DNA of 64,000 bases from Streptomyces sp. NBC_00513 (GTDB taxonomy: Bacteria > Actinomycetota > Actinomycetes > Streptomycetales > Streptomycetaceae): the NCBI RefSeq assembly GCF_041431415.1, contig NZ_CP107845.1, positions 1,798,001-1,862,000 on the forward strand, read 5' to 3'. Below are positions 42,281-51,907 of the stretch, piece after piece (positions within the stretch are counted from its first letter, which is position 1; every line of letters begins with the position of its first letter). The translations under genes were made by a program, and so were the position numbers. The notes under the pieces were generated by a model. That model did not search any database. It was given only the letters and a program-made list of their open reading frames with translations, and had not been told where the DNA came from.

Positions 42281-42787
42281 TCAGGCGCTGACGGCGAAGT
42301 CCGAGGCGTCCTTCGCCTCCTTCTCCAGGATCACCAGGTGCACGCCGTCGGAGGCGGTGCGGTCGCCGACCCGGGTGTAGCCCGCCTTGCGGTACAGCCG
42401 CAGGTTGGCCTCGCTCTTGTGGCCGGTGTGCAGCCGGAAGCGGCTGGTCTCGCCGTCGCCCGTGAGCGCCGCCTCGACCGCGCGCAGCAGTCGGGCGCCG
42501 AGGCCGTGGCCCTGGAGTCGGGGGTGGACGCAGAGCTTGGCGATCCGGCCCGTGCCGTCCTCGTCCACGTTGCCGCGGACGGTGCCGACGACCTCGTCGC
42601 CGAGGCGGGCGACCAGCACGGTGTCCGTCTCCAGCTCCGCCTTGAGGGAGTCGAGCGACTGGGTGAGCGGTTGGATGAGGTAGTTGCCGTACAGCTCGGC
42701 CTCGCTCTGGAACGCCAGGTACTGGAGCTTGAAGATCTGCTCCGCATCCTCGGCGGCCGCCGCCGAAATGGTCACACTCATGCCCAT
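42281..42787 (-). CDS. GNAT family N-acetyltransferase
   Basis: 168-residue acetyltransferase with AKLCVHPRLQGHGLGARLLRAVEAAL (about residues 95-120, containing the Q/RxxGxG/A-type loop QGHGLG), followed by FRLHTGHKSEANLRLYRKAGYTRV (about 127-150). The N-terminus IFKLQYLAFQSEAELYGNYLIQPL resembles substrate-side helices. Start ATG 42787 has GGGAGG 9 bases upstream; ATG 42781 is in frame. Substrate unknown. Confidence 0.83.
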   Translation of the reverse strand: MGMSVTISAAAAEDAEQIFKLQYLAFQSEAELYGNYLIQPLTQSLDSLKAELETDTVLVARLGDEVVGTVRGNVDEDGTGRIAKLCVHPRLQGHGLGARLLRAVEAALTGDGETSRFRLHTGHKSEANLRLYRKAGYTRVGDRTASDGVHLVILEKEAKDASDFAVSA

Positions 42788-42824
42788 GTGCGCATGCCTC
42801 CCGCTCACCTGGTGGCCTGTTGGT

Positions 42825-43346
42825 CTACCGCTCCCTTCCCCGCAGGTCAGGAGCCGCAACCTCTGCAGCCAGCATTCTGCGCAGACATCCCAGGCAACGG
42901 GAACGTACGGGTCCCAAACTTCCTTGTGAGATACCCAACTCTCCTGCGATTTCACGGTAGGTGAGATCCCTGGGCGAAAGAAGTGCCCCTATGAGTTCCG
43001 GACAACGTCCGGGCAATCGGGCGACAGCCGATCGGAGGACGCGGTTGACCTCCCCGTGCAGGGCGGCGTCCTCCGGTTCGGCGCCGGCGCTGCCGGGGCG
43101 GGCCCCGTAGGGGACTTCGCGCCGTGCCCGGCGGCGCGCCCCGCGCGCCTCGGCGCGCACCGCCCGGCGCAACCAGCTCGCGCGGTCGGCCGGCTCCGGG
43201 GCGGGTCCGCCCTCCAGCAGCCTGACCCAGACGGCTTGTTCCAGGTCGGCCGCGTCCACTCCGGCGGCCGGGGCCTCCGCGGCCGCCTCGGCGGAGAGCA
43301 GCGGTCCCAGTTCGTTCAGGAGGTCGGCGTCCTTCAGCAGGTCCAT
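42825..43346 (-). CDS. RNA polymerase sigma factor-like protein
   Basis: 173-residue protein with ECF-like layout: ADLEQAVWVRLLEGG ... RASWLRRAVRAEARGARRRARRE (about 48-90) matching region 2, a short acidic linker, and a C-terminal region 4 helix-turn-helix, LTYREIAGELGISQGSLGPVRSRCLGCLRRML (about 128-159). Region 2 is weak. No anti-sigma factor gene is adjacent. The ATG start lacks a clear ribosome site, so its N-terminus is uncertain. May act as a sigma factor or as an HTH regulator derived from one. Confidence 0.75.
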   Translation of the reverse strand: MDLLKDADLLNELGPLLSAEAAAEAPAAGVDAADLEQAVWVRLLEGGPAPEPADRASWLRRAVRAEARGARRRARREVPYGARPGSAGAEPEDAALHGEVNRVLRSAVARLPGRCPELIGALLSPRDLTYREIAGELGISQGSLGPVRSRCLGCLRRMLAAEVAAPDLRGRER

Positions 43347-43468
43347 GCCGGGCGGGACGCGGGGGTCCCGCCCGGTGGTTTCCGCGCCGGGCCCGGAACA
43401 CTCGTACGAGAAACTCCGCGCGCCCGTTGACGCGTTCGGCCGGCGTTCCTCCCGGGGGCGGGCCCGCG

Positions 43469-44629
43469 CTACCGGCGTGCGCCGCGGCCCGGGCGGAAGT
43501 CCTCGGCCGCGAGCAGCCCGGTGTCCGGGTTGTCGGTGAAGATCCCGTCGATGCCCAGTTCGAAGTACGCGCGGAAGGCGCCGAAGGCGTCGCCGTAGTC
43601 GGCCGGGTCGGTGCCCTTGCGGTATTCGGTCGGCAGGAAGCTGTTCTCGTTCCGCGCGGTGTAGGGGTGGAGCACCAGTCCGCGGGCGTGGGCGTCGCGC
43701 ACCAGCGTGGTGGGGGTGCCGAGCCTGCCGTCCGCGGTGCGCGGGACGATCAGGTCGAGGGTCGGGCCGATCCCCTGGGCGAAGCCGGCGATCCACTTCA
43801 GCCCGTCGGGCGTGACCAGGTCGGCGACGGTGCGCGGGTCCCCGGCGGTCTCGAAGTCCCAGGGGCGGGTGTTGGCGGCCGAGAGCAGCACCACGCGGGG
43901 CGCCGAGATCAGCCGGGCGAGCCGTTGGATGCTGGACGGCTCGAACGACTGGAGGAAGAGGGGCGCGTCGCGGCCGTCGCGGCCGTACCGGCGCAGCAGC
44001 CGGGCGAGCGGCTCCTCCAGGCCGAGGCCCAGCCCCCGGAAGTAGGTGGGGTGTTTGGTCTCGACGTGCAGCCAGATCCGCCTGCCGCGCCGTTCGCCCT
44101 CGCGGTCCGCCCAGCGCAGCACCTCCTCGAAGGTGGGCACGGCCCACCGGCCGTCGTAGAGGGTGTTGCGCCGGCGGACGGCGGGGATGCGTTCCTTGGC
44201 TCGCAGCGTCTTCAGTTCGGCGAGGGTGAAGTCCTCGGTGAACCAGCCCGTGACGGAGACCCCGTCGACGGCCTTGGTGACGCGCCGGGAGGCGAACGCG
44301 GGATGGTCGGCGACGTCGGTGGTGCCGCCGATCTCGTTCTCGTGGCGGCACACGAGGTGGCCGTCCTTGGTGGGGACGAGGTCCTGCTCGATGACGTCGG
44401 CGCCCAGGTCGAGGGCGAGCCGGTACGAGCCGAGGGTGTGCTCGGGCCGGTAGCCCGAGGCGCCCCGGTGGCCGATCACCGTCGGGACGGGGAGGTCCCG
44501 GTAGCCGCCGCGCCCCGTGCCCGCGGTCGCCGCCGCGGCGGTCGGCGCGGAGAGGCCGACGAGTCCGCCTCCCGCCGCCAGGACCGCCGCTCCCAGTACC
44601 GCGCGCCGCGCCGTCCCACCCTGCGTCAT
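43469..44629 (-). CDS. glpQ: Secreted glycerophosphodiester phosphodiesterase (GDPD)
   Basis: 386-residue enzyme that hydrolyses glycerophosphodiesters. A Tat-like signal (TARRAVLGAAVLAAGGGLVG, twin arginine at residues 8-9) precedes the GDPD barrel, which opens with VIGHRGASGYRPEHTLGSY (about residues 51-69, catalytic His/Arg/Glu) and continues with ADVIEQDLVPTKDGHLVCRHE (metal site), VETKHPTYFRGLG, LQSFEPSSI and, near the C-terminus, GIDGIFTDNPDTG. ATG start with GGGGAG about 8 bases upstream. Exported, so it probably scavenges phosphate and glycerol from lipid head groups. Confidence 0.9.
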   Translation of the reverse strand: MTQGGTARRAVLGAAVLAAGGGLVGLSAPTAAAATAGTGRGGYRDLPVPTVIGHRGASGYRPEHTLGSYRLALDLGADVIEQDLVPTKDGHLVCRHENEIGGTTDVADHPAFASRRVTKAVDGVSVTGWFTEDFTLAELKTLRAKERIPAVRRRNTLYDGRWAVPTFEEVLRWADREGERRGRRIWLHVETKHPTYFRGLGLGLEEPLARLLRRYGRDGRDAPLFLQSFEPSSIQRLARLISAPRVVLLSAANTRPWDFETAGDPRTVADLVTPDGLKWIAGFAQGIGPTLDLIVPRTADGRLGTPTTLVRDAHARGLVLHPYTARNENSFLPTEYRKGTDPADYGDAFGAFRAYFELGIDGIFTDNPDTGLLAAEDFRPGRGARR

Positions 44630-44896
44630 GACCGCCACTCCCCGTTCGGACAAGGGCCGGTGGTTCCGGGACCTCGGTTGGCCCGGTGTCAGACGGCCCG
44701 AATCGGCGTGCCGATGGTAGGCAGCGGTGGATGGCCCGGAGGGGCCGCCTGGCCGAATTTGGCGCGAACGCGCGTCAACACTGCGTATCCGACACGTGAA
44801 CCCGATGTGCGATCAGTGATGACCCGCGAGTATCGTCCTCACCTGCACTACCACTGTGTGGTGCGAAACCCGCGTTTCGATGCCGGAGGGCTCACG

Positions 44897-45568
44897 TTGT
44901 TCCGTACCGCGCTCATCAAGGCCACCGTCGGACCCGTCATGCGGCTGATGTTCCGCACCAAGGTGGAGGGCATCGAGAACATTCCGGGCAGCGGTGCGGT
45001 GATCCTGGCGGGCAACCACCTCACCTTCATCGACTCGATGATCCTGCCCCTGGTGTGCGACCGGACGGTGCACTTCATCGGCAAGGACGAGTACGTGACG
45101 GGCAAGGGCCTCAAGGGGCGCGTGATGGCCTGGTTCTTCACCGGCTCCGGCATGATCCCGGTGGACCGCGACGGTGCCAACGGCGGGGTCGCGGCCCTGA
45201 TGACCGGTCGCCGGATCCTCGAAGAGGGCAAGATCTTCGGCATCTACCCCGAGGGCACCCGCTCCCCCGACGGCCGGCTCTACCGCGGTCGCACCGGCAT
45301 CGCCCGTCTGACCCTGATGACGGGCGCGCCCGTGGTCCCGTTCGCGATGATCGGCACCGACAAGCTCCAGCCCGGCGGCAAGGGCATGCCCCGCCCGGGG
45401 CGGGTCACCCTGCGCTTCGGCGAGCCGATGGAGTTCTCCCGGTACGAGGGCATGGACCGCGACCGCTACGTGCTGCGCGCCGTCACCGACTCGGTGATGG
45501 CCGAGGTCATGCGCCTGTCCGGCCAGGAGTACGTCGACATGTACGCCACCAAGGCAAAGGCCGCCTGA
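44897..45568 (+). CDS. 1-acyl-sn-glycerol-3-phosphate acyltransferase (PlsC family)
   Basis: 223-residue membrane-associated acyltransferase with HX4D in GNHLTFIDS (about residues 34-42), the substrate motif GIYPEGTRSPDGRLYRG (about 115-131) and GAPVVPFAMIG. It adds the second acyl chain to lysophosphatidate or a related acceptor. Start taken at TTG 44897 (MFRTALIKATVGP), because a perfect GGAGGG ribosome site lies 6 bases upstream; GTG 44861 would add 12 residues but has no such site. A rare TTG start is plausible here. Confidence 0.86.
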   Translation: MFRTALIKATVGPVMRLMFRTKVEGIENIPGSGAVILAGNHLTFIDSMILPLVCDRTVHFIGKDEYVTGKGLKGRVMAWFFTGSGMIPVDRDGANGGVAALMTGRRILEEGKIFGIYPEGTRSPDGRLYRGRTGIARLTLMTGAPVVPFAMIGTDKLQPGGKGMPRPGRVTLRFGEPMEFSRYEGMDRDRYVLRAVTDSVMAEVMRLSGQEYVDMYATKAKAA

Positions 45569-45585
45569 TCGGTGCCGCGCCGCCG

Positions 45586-47070
45586 CTACTGGCGGCGCAG
45601 TGACCGGCTGACGCCCGCCGCGGTGGTCGTGGCGAGGATCCAGCCGGTCACGATCAGCAGGTACGACAGCCACTGGTACCGGCCTCGTGGCGCGAAGGCG
45701 CCCTCCTGCCCGAATCCGATGATCGGCAGCATCAGGTCGATCGTGTAGAACACCGCGTTGAACTGCGGGGACTCGTCCGCCTTCAGGGCGGGCGGTGGCT
45801 CCAGACCGTATGCGATCCACCCCGTGAGCAGCAGGGCCGTCAGCCAGCCCGCCGCCCGCATCGGCCGGTATCCGTAGCCGACGGTGACGTCCTGGAGCAG
45901 TCCCCAGAGCCGTGCGTGCCGTGGCTGGGTGCGTCGGTGTCGGCGGAGTTTGGCGAGTTGGACGGTCCGGGCCGCGAGTTCGTCGCCGACCGTGCGGTAG
46001 GCCGCGCAGAGCTGCTCGTAGGCGTACGGGAGGTACCCGGACTCCTCGCGTTCCAGGGCGGGCAGCCGTTGCTCGGCGGGCAGGTGCGGGGCGAGGGTGC
46101 GGTAGGTCAGGCCGTCGACGCGGATCCGCTCCGGCCAGGTGTCGGGCTCGATGTGGAGCAGGTCGAAGGTGGAGCGGCGCAGGTTGACCTCGCCCTGGAG
46201 CCTCGGGCAGGACCGCAGCCAGACCTCGCCGATCACGCAGCTCGACGCGCGCAGGGCGACGCCGCCGGGGTTGACGAACCGGGCGTGGGCGAAATTGAGC
46301 TGTCCGGGGATGCGGGCTCCGGAGAGGTTGACCCGGCCCCGGGCCTCCATCCGCATGGCCCGCAGGTCGGTTCCGACGGTGAGGTTCTCGGCGTGCAGGG
46401 CGGTGCCGCCGGGCGCGAACAGGCGGGCGCCGTCGAGGTTGACCTGGCCGCCGACGACGGCGCCGTTGACGCGGGTCCGGCCGTGGACGGTGAGGTCCAT
46501 GGCGATGACGTCGGTGCCGATCTGGGCGTGGTTGATCTGGAGCAGCGGTTCCTCGTCCGGGTCCTGTCCGTCGGACGCGTCCGGGTCGCCGAGGACCGCC
46601 CGCCGGATGAAGAGGCCGCCGGATATGCGGGCGCCCTGGAGGCGGACGGGCCCGGTGATCCGACAGCAGGACAGTCGCAGCGCGATGTCGACGCTCACGG
46701 TGGCGCCGGTCAGGCCGGGCAGTGTCGAGTCGGACAGGACGAGGGCGCGCAGTTGGGCGCCGTGAACGAGGGGCTTGCGTTCGAACCAGCAGCCCCGCAG
46801 GCGGATCCCGTACGGCACGATCGCGTACTTGAGGTCCAGCTTGCCGGTGATCCGGGCGCCCCTGACGTTGAGACCCGGCACCTGGCCGGTGGCCGGGGCC
46901 CCGCTCAGCACCAGGGCGGTGATCACCTCGGCGCGCAGGGTCCGCTCGGGCCCCCAGGAGTCGCCCTCCGAGGAGTCCTCGTCGGGCGACGGCCTGAAGT
47001 CGACGCCTTCGCCGCGTGGGAAGGCGTCCCATACGCGGCGCTCGGCCGGCGTCAGCTCGTTGATCTCCAT
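45586..47070 (-). CDS. Membrane-associated protein with pentapeptide-like repeats
   Basis: 494 residues. Residues 1 to about 60 are acidic. From about 65 to 330 runs a series of solenoid-like turns (GLNVRGARITGKLDLKYA, LRLSCCRITGPVRLQGARI, GQVNLDGARLF, GRVNLSGARIPGQLNFAHARF) resembling pentapeptide-type right-handed beta-helix rungs. The C-terminal part contains two membrane helices (about 413-430 and 474-490). Streptomyces homologues are annotated as membrane-associated oxidoreductases, a label I cannot justify from sequence. ATG start. Convergent with plsC, 17 bp between stops. Confidence 0.75.
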   Translation of the reverse strand: MEINELTPAERRVWDAFPRGEGVDFRPSPDEDSSEGDSWGPERTLRAEVITALVLSGAPATGQVPGLNVRGARITGKLDLKYAIVPYGIRLRGCWFERKPLVHGAQLRALVLSDSTLPGLTGATVSVDIALRLSCCRITGPVRLQGARISGGLFIRRAVLGDPDASDGQDPDEEPLLQINHAQIGTDVIAMDLTVHGRTRVNGAVVGGQVNLDGARLFAPGGTALHAENLTVGTDLRAMRMEARGRVNLSGARIPGQLNFAHARFVNPGGVALRASSCVIGEVWLRSCPRLQGEVNLRRSTFDLLHIEPDTWPERIRVDGLTYRTLAPHLPAEQRLPALEREESGYLPYAYEQLCAAYRTVGDELAARTVQLAKLRRHRRTQPRHARLWGLLQDVTVGYGYRPMRAAGWLTALLLTGWIAYGLEPPPALKADESPQFNAVFYTIDLMLPIIGFGQEGAFAPRGRYQWLSYLLIVTGWILATTTAAGVSRSLRRQ

Positions 47071-47151
47071 CGCCGGGATGGTGTCCCGCCTGTCGACGGA
47101 CTGTCAACCGTGTGCGGGAAACCGCTCCTTGAGGAGATCAGGGCACTGTGG

Positions 47152-48696
47152 TCAGTGCTCGATCCCGTCCTGGAGCTTCTGCCCCTTGAGCAGGAACCAG
47201 GCGGCCACGGCGGTGGCCAGCAGGACGGCCGCGCCGACGCCGGAGGCGAGTCGCAGCCCGTCCACGAAGGCGACCTGCGCCGCGTCGACCATCGTCCGGG
47301 CGGTCTCCGGGTCCAGCGACTTGGCCGCTTCGACGGCGCCGCCGAGCGATTCGTGCGCCGCGTCGGCGACCGGGCCGGAGACCGACGCGGGGGCGGTGAA
47401 GCTCTGGTAAACGCCGGTGACGATGGAGCCGAGCAGGGCGATGCCGAGGGCGGCGCCGAGTTCGTACGCGGTCTCGGAGACGGCCGAGGCGGAACCGGCC
47501 TGCTCCTTGGGGACGCTGGAGAGGATGACGTCGGCGGTGACCGTGAAGGAGAAGCCGGCGCCGAGGCCGACGACGAGCAGGGCCGCGCCGAGCAGTGGGT
47601 AGCCGGTCTCCTTGTGGATCACGGTCAGGACGGCGAGGGCCGCGCCGATGGCGGCGAGACCACCGCTGACCAGCACCCGTACCGAGTACCTGCGGGCGTA
47701 CCGGCCGGCGAGCAGGCCCGTGGCCACCGCGCCGATCGCGGCGGGCAGCTCCGCCAGGCCCGCCTCCAGCGGCTCGCGCCCCTGGACGAGCTGGAGGAAC
47801 TGGGACAGGAAGAAGACCAGGCCGGACAGTCCGAAGACGGTGAGGAGGTCGGCGAGGACCGCGCCGGAGAAGCCGCGGTGCTTGAACAGCCGCATGTCGA
47901 GCAGCGGCGCGGTCAGCGTGAACTGGCGGCGCACGAAGGCGTAGAGCGTGCCGATACCGAGGGCGGCGACGCCGGCGGCCTCCCACGAGGGCCCGTGGGT
48001 GGCGGCTTCCTTGACGGCGTAGACGACGGCGATGATGCCGACGAGGGAGAGGCCGACGCTGATCAGGTCCCAGGGCCCGGCGACCGGGTTCTTGGACTCG
48101 GGAAGCAGCTTGATGCCGACGATGACCAGGACGATCATCACGGGGAGGTTGATGAGGAAGACCGAGCCCCACCAGAAGTGCTGGAGCAGCGCTCCGCCGA
48201 CGACGGGGCCGACGGCCGCGCCGGCCGAGGCGGTGGCGCCCCAGATGCCGATGGCGAGGCTGCGCTCCCGGGGGTCGTGGAAGATGTTGCGGATCAGCGC
48301 GAGGGTGGACGGCATTAGGGTGGCGCCGGCCACGCCGAGGAGCGCGCGGGCCACGATCATCATCTCGGGGCTGCTCGCGTAGGCGTTGAGCACGGAGACG
48401 GCGCCGAAGGCCGTGGCTCCGATGAGCAGCAGCTTCTTGCGGCCGATGCGGTCGCCGAGGGAGCCCATGGAGACGAGCAGGCCGGCGATGACGAAGGAGT
48501 AGATGTCGCCGATCCACAGCAGTTGGGTGCCGGACGGCTTGAGGTCCTCGCTGAGGGCGGGGGTGGCGAGGCCGAGTACGGTGGCGTCGACCGCGACCAG
48601 CAGCACGGCCAGGACGAGCACGGAGAGCGCCGGCCAGCGTCCTCGGCTCTGTCCCTCCGTCCCGGTCCGCCTGCTCAGCTCTTCGGTACGACTCAT
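47152..48696 (-). CDS. MFS transporter, DHA2 (EmrB/QacA) family efflux pump
   Basis: 514-residue major facilitator protein with about 14 membrane helices. Motif D1 is at the start (LVAVDATVLGLATPAL), motif A is GSLGDRIGRKKLLLIGA (about 79-95), and motif C is GATASAGAAVGPVVGGAL (about 150-167). The 14-helix DHA2 layout implies proton-driven export of hydrophobic or cationic compounds. ATG start overlaps the stop of the upstream tetR (ATGA), so both are expressed together from the operator at 49263. The substrate cannot be told. Confidence 0.88.
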   Translation of the reverse strand: MSRTEELSRRTGTEGQSRGRWPALSVLVLAVLLVAVDATVLGLATPALSEDLKPSGTQLLWIGDIYSFVIAGLLVSMGSLGDRIGRKKLLLIGATAFGAVSVLNAYASSPEMMIVARALLGVAGATLMPSTLALIRNIFHDPRERSLAIGIWGATASAGAAVGPVVGGALLQHFWWGSVFLINLPVMIVLVIVGIKLLPESKNPVAGPWDLISVGLSLVGIIAVVYAVKEAATHGPSWEAAGVAALGIGTLYAFVRRQFTLTAPLLDMRLFKHRGFSGAVLADLLTVFGLSGLVFFLSQFLQLVQGREPLEAGLAELPAAIGAVATGLLAGRYARRYSVRVLVSGGLAAIGAALAVLTVIHKETGYPLLGAALLVVGLGAGFSFTVTADVILSSVPKEQAGSASAVSETAYELGAALGIALLGSIVTGVYQSFTAPASVSGPVADAAHESLGGAVEAAKSLDPETARTMVDAAQVAFVDGLRLASGVGAAVLLATAVAAWFLLKGQKLQDGIEH

Positions 48697-49244
48697 TTCT
48701 CCACGCTCCGTCGTGCGCCACCGAGCAGCAGCTCGATGATCATGTACTGAAAGTCCTTGGCCGCGACCCGGCCGTCCATGACGGCCCAGGCGCAGGTGCC
48801 GACCAGCCCGTACAGGGCCTCGGTGAGCCACGCGGGGCTCAGGTCGATCCTGATGTGTCCCTCTTCCTGGCCGCGCCGGAAGAGGGCGCTCACGCGGGCG
48901 TCGAGCCGGGCCCAGCCCTCGTTGACCTCATCGCCCTCGAACAGCTGGTTCTCGGTGACGAGGAAGGCCAGCAGCTGGGCGTTGGGCTCCACCTCGGCGA
49001 CGAGCCGTGTGAGCGCGCCGACGGCCGTGTCCTCGTCGAGGCGGGCGTTGTCGAACGCCACCTCGAACTCGCGGATCCCCAGTTCCTCCAGGGCCCGTAC
49101 GAGGGCGTCGCGCCCGGCGAAGTGCCGGTGGAGGGTCGCGCGGCCGATTCCGGCGGCGCGGGCGACCTCGTCCATCGTCGCGGTCGATTTGCGGGAGAGC
49201 AGGGCCGCCGCGTCGCGGAGCACCTGGTCACGATCCATGGCCAT
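48693..49244 (-). CDS. TetR family regulator of the MFS pump
   Basis: 183-residue regulator with an N-terminal helix-turn-helix (KSTATMDEVARAAGIGRATLHRHFAGRDALV, about residues 19-49) and a helical ligand domain. It is the first gene of a two-gene operon with the efflux pump, its stop overlapping the pump start by 4 bp. A perfect 20-bp palindrome with a repeated half-site covers its promoter and reaches the ATG, so it should repress itself and the pump until a pump substrate binds. Start at ATG 49244 (MAMDRDQ); no ribosome site, so the message is probably leaderless. Confidence 0.9.
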   Translation of the reverse strand: MAMDRDQVLRDAAALLSRKSTATMDEVARAAGIGRATLHRHFAGRDALVRALEELGIREFEVAFDNARLDEDTAVGALTRLVAEVEPNAQLLAFLVTENQLFEGDEVNEGWARLDARVSALFRRGQEEGHIRIDLSPAWLTEALYGLVGTCAWAVMDGRVAAKDFQYMIIELLLGGARRSVEK

Positions 49245-49282
49245 GAGACAACCATAACCCGAATGAGACAACTTTGTCTCAT
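49243..49282 (-). promoter_or_regulatory. TetR operator and promoter of the tetR-MFS operon
   Basis: Perfect palindrome ATGAGACAA-CT-TTGTCTCAT at 49263-49282 overlaps the probable -35 region. The half-site ATGAGACAA recurs at 49243-49251 over the start codon. A -10-like TTATGG lies 7 bases before the ATG. Confidence 0.75.
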
Positions 49283-49347
49283 CGAGTGATCATCGAGTGA
49301 TCCGAAAATGGGCTGCCCCCCAGGGCGGCGAAAGGAATCCTGTCGAG

Positions 49348-49869
49348 ATGAACCCGAGACACCGGCCCCTGCTGCTGATCGACGTCGACGGCCCGCTGAA
49401 CCCGTACGCGGCCAAGGCGCAGAGCCGCCCCGAGGGCTACGGCACCCACCGCATGCGCCCCACCGGCTGGGCCGAGGCCGAGAGCCGCAAGCCCCTGCGG
49501 GTCTGGCTGAACCCCGACCACGGCACCGAGCTGCTCGCCCTGGCGGAGTCCTACGAGCTGGTCTGGGCGACGACCTGGAAGGGCGAGGCCAACGACTGGA
49601 TAGGCCCCCGCCTGGGACTCCCCCGGCTGCCGTACATCGACTGGCCGCGGATGCACGGCCGGGCGCCGCGCGGCACCTTCTGGAAGACGCAATACATCCT
49701 GGAGTACGCCGGGGAGCGTCCCTTCGCGTGGATCGACGACGACATCACCGCGATGGACCGGGAGTACGTGGACCTGCGCCATCCGGCGCGCACCCTGCTG
49801 ATGCGCATCGACGAGCGGATCGGGCTGACCCCGGCCGACTTCGACGCGCTGGCGCACTGGGCCGCGTAG
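49348..49869 (+). CDS. HAD-like domain-containing protein
   Basis: 173-residue protein beginning RPLLLIDVDGPLNPYAAK, the HAD nucleophile motif DxDG at about residues 12-15, with YELVWATTWKGEAND (motif II region, about 72-86) and PFAWIDDDITAMDREY (acidic motif IV, about 126-141). Relatives are small HAD-type proteins of unknown substrate in streptomycetes. ATG start; AAAGGA is about 11 bases upstream. Divergent from the tetR-MFS operon and ending at a strong hairpin. Confidence 0.82.
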   Translation: MNPRHRPLLLIDVDGPLNPYAAKAQSRPEGYGTHRMRPTGWAEAESRKPLRVWLNPDHGTELLALAESYELVWATTWKGEANDWIGPRLGLPRLPYIDWPRMHGRAPRGTFWKTQYILEYAGERPFAWIDDDITAMDREYVDLRHPARTLLMRIDERIGLTPADFDALAHWAA

Positions 49870-49915
49870 GACGCCCGGGCGGCCGGGCGCCCGGCGGACC
49901 GTGCGGCATGGCACG

Positions 49916-49959
49916 CCGAAGGGGGCGGCCGGAGCGGGTGCTCCGGCCGCCCCCTTCGG
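49916..49959. terminator. Strong bidirectional terminator
   Basis: 20-bp perfect GC-rich stem with a GGGT loop, between the HAD-like gene and the convergent argH. Confidence 0.85.
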
Positions 49960-49964
49960 GTCAC

Positions 49965-50017
49965 GCGGCCACCACTGTCGTACGCGGCCACCGCTGTCGT
50001 GCGGCCACCGCTGTCGT
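49965..50017. repeat. Three tandem copies of a 17-bp repeat next to argH
   Basis: Units GCGGCCACC(A/G)CTGTCGT at 49965-49981, 49984-50000 and 50001-50017; units 2 and 3 are identical and head to tail. A partial fourth copy (GCGGCTACTG) runs over the argH stop codon. Confidence 0.8.
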
Positions 50018-50021
50018 GCGG

Positions 50022-51464
<1,443 letters not shown>

Positions 51465-51555
51465 TCAGACTGCATACTCGGATGTGCGCGGGCTCCCCGC
51501 CGCGGAGGTGTCGGGGAGTCCGACGTCGTACTGCGCAACGACCCAACGACTGGAC

Positions 51556-51771
51556 TCAGGCGAGGTCGCGGCGTGCGGCGATCTTCGACGACAGGCCGAG
51601 GATCTCGATGAAACCCTGGGCCTTGGACTGGTCGAAGGTGTCGCCCGAGTCGTAGGTGGCCAGGTTGAAGTCGTAGAGCGACACGTCCGACCTGCGCCCC
51701 GTGACGACGGCGCGGCCGCCGTGCGGGGTCACGCGGATGTCGCCGGTCACGTACCGGTTGGCCTCGAACAG
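51556..51771 (-). pseudogene. argG: argG remnant: C-terminal end of argininosuccinate synthase
   Basis: 72 codons matching the end of argininosuccinate synthase: [19 protein letters not shown], then [24 protein letters not shown] and a C-terminal [13 protein letters not shown]. The N-terminal ATP-binding and aspartate domains are absent. Directly upstream of the fragment is an in-frame stop (TAG) inside an ARG-box promoter, so the promoter and the 3' end are fused with most of the gene missing. A functional argG must be elsewhere in the genome if the strain is prototrophic. An internal GTG could start a 64-residue peptide, but no function is expected. Confidence 0.85.
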
Positions 51772-51805
51772 GCATAACTATGCACTGCTCCGTATGTTTC
51801 GTCAA
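51772..51805 (-). promoter_or_regulatory. ARG-box promoter left over from argG, probably driving argH
   Basis: TTGACG (51805-51800), exact 17-bp spacer, CATAGT (51782-51777). The near-perfect palindrome GCATAACTATGC (51772-51783) over the -10 box is an ARG box half-type site (TGCATA/TATGCA), expected to bind ArgR encoded in this window. Confidence 0.7.
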
Positions 51806-51907
51806 TCGACCGTGCCCCCTCCGCTCTGGCCTGCGGTTATTCAATGGCCCGCGCCGCATGAACGTCCGTAGCATCGGCGCATCGAGCCCAAGGAAGGCGG
51901 CGCCGAC

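Noticed and set aside
43347..43468. Extended N-terminus for the sigma-like protein
   Set aside because: The frame continues upstream but the sequence (STGARSFSYECSGPGAETT) has no start with a ribosome site and no sigma features.
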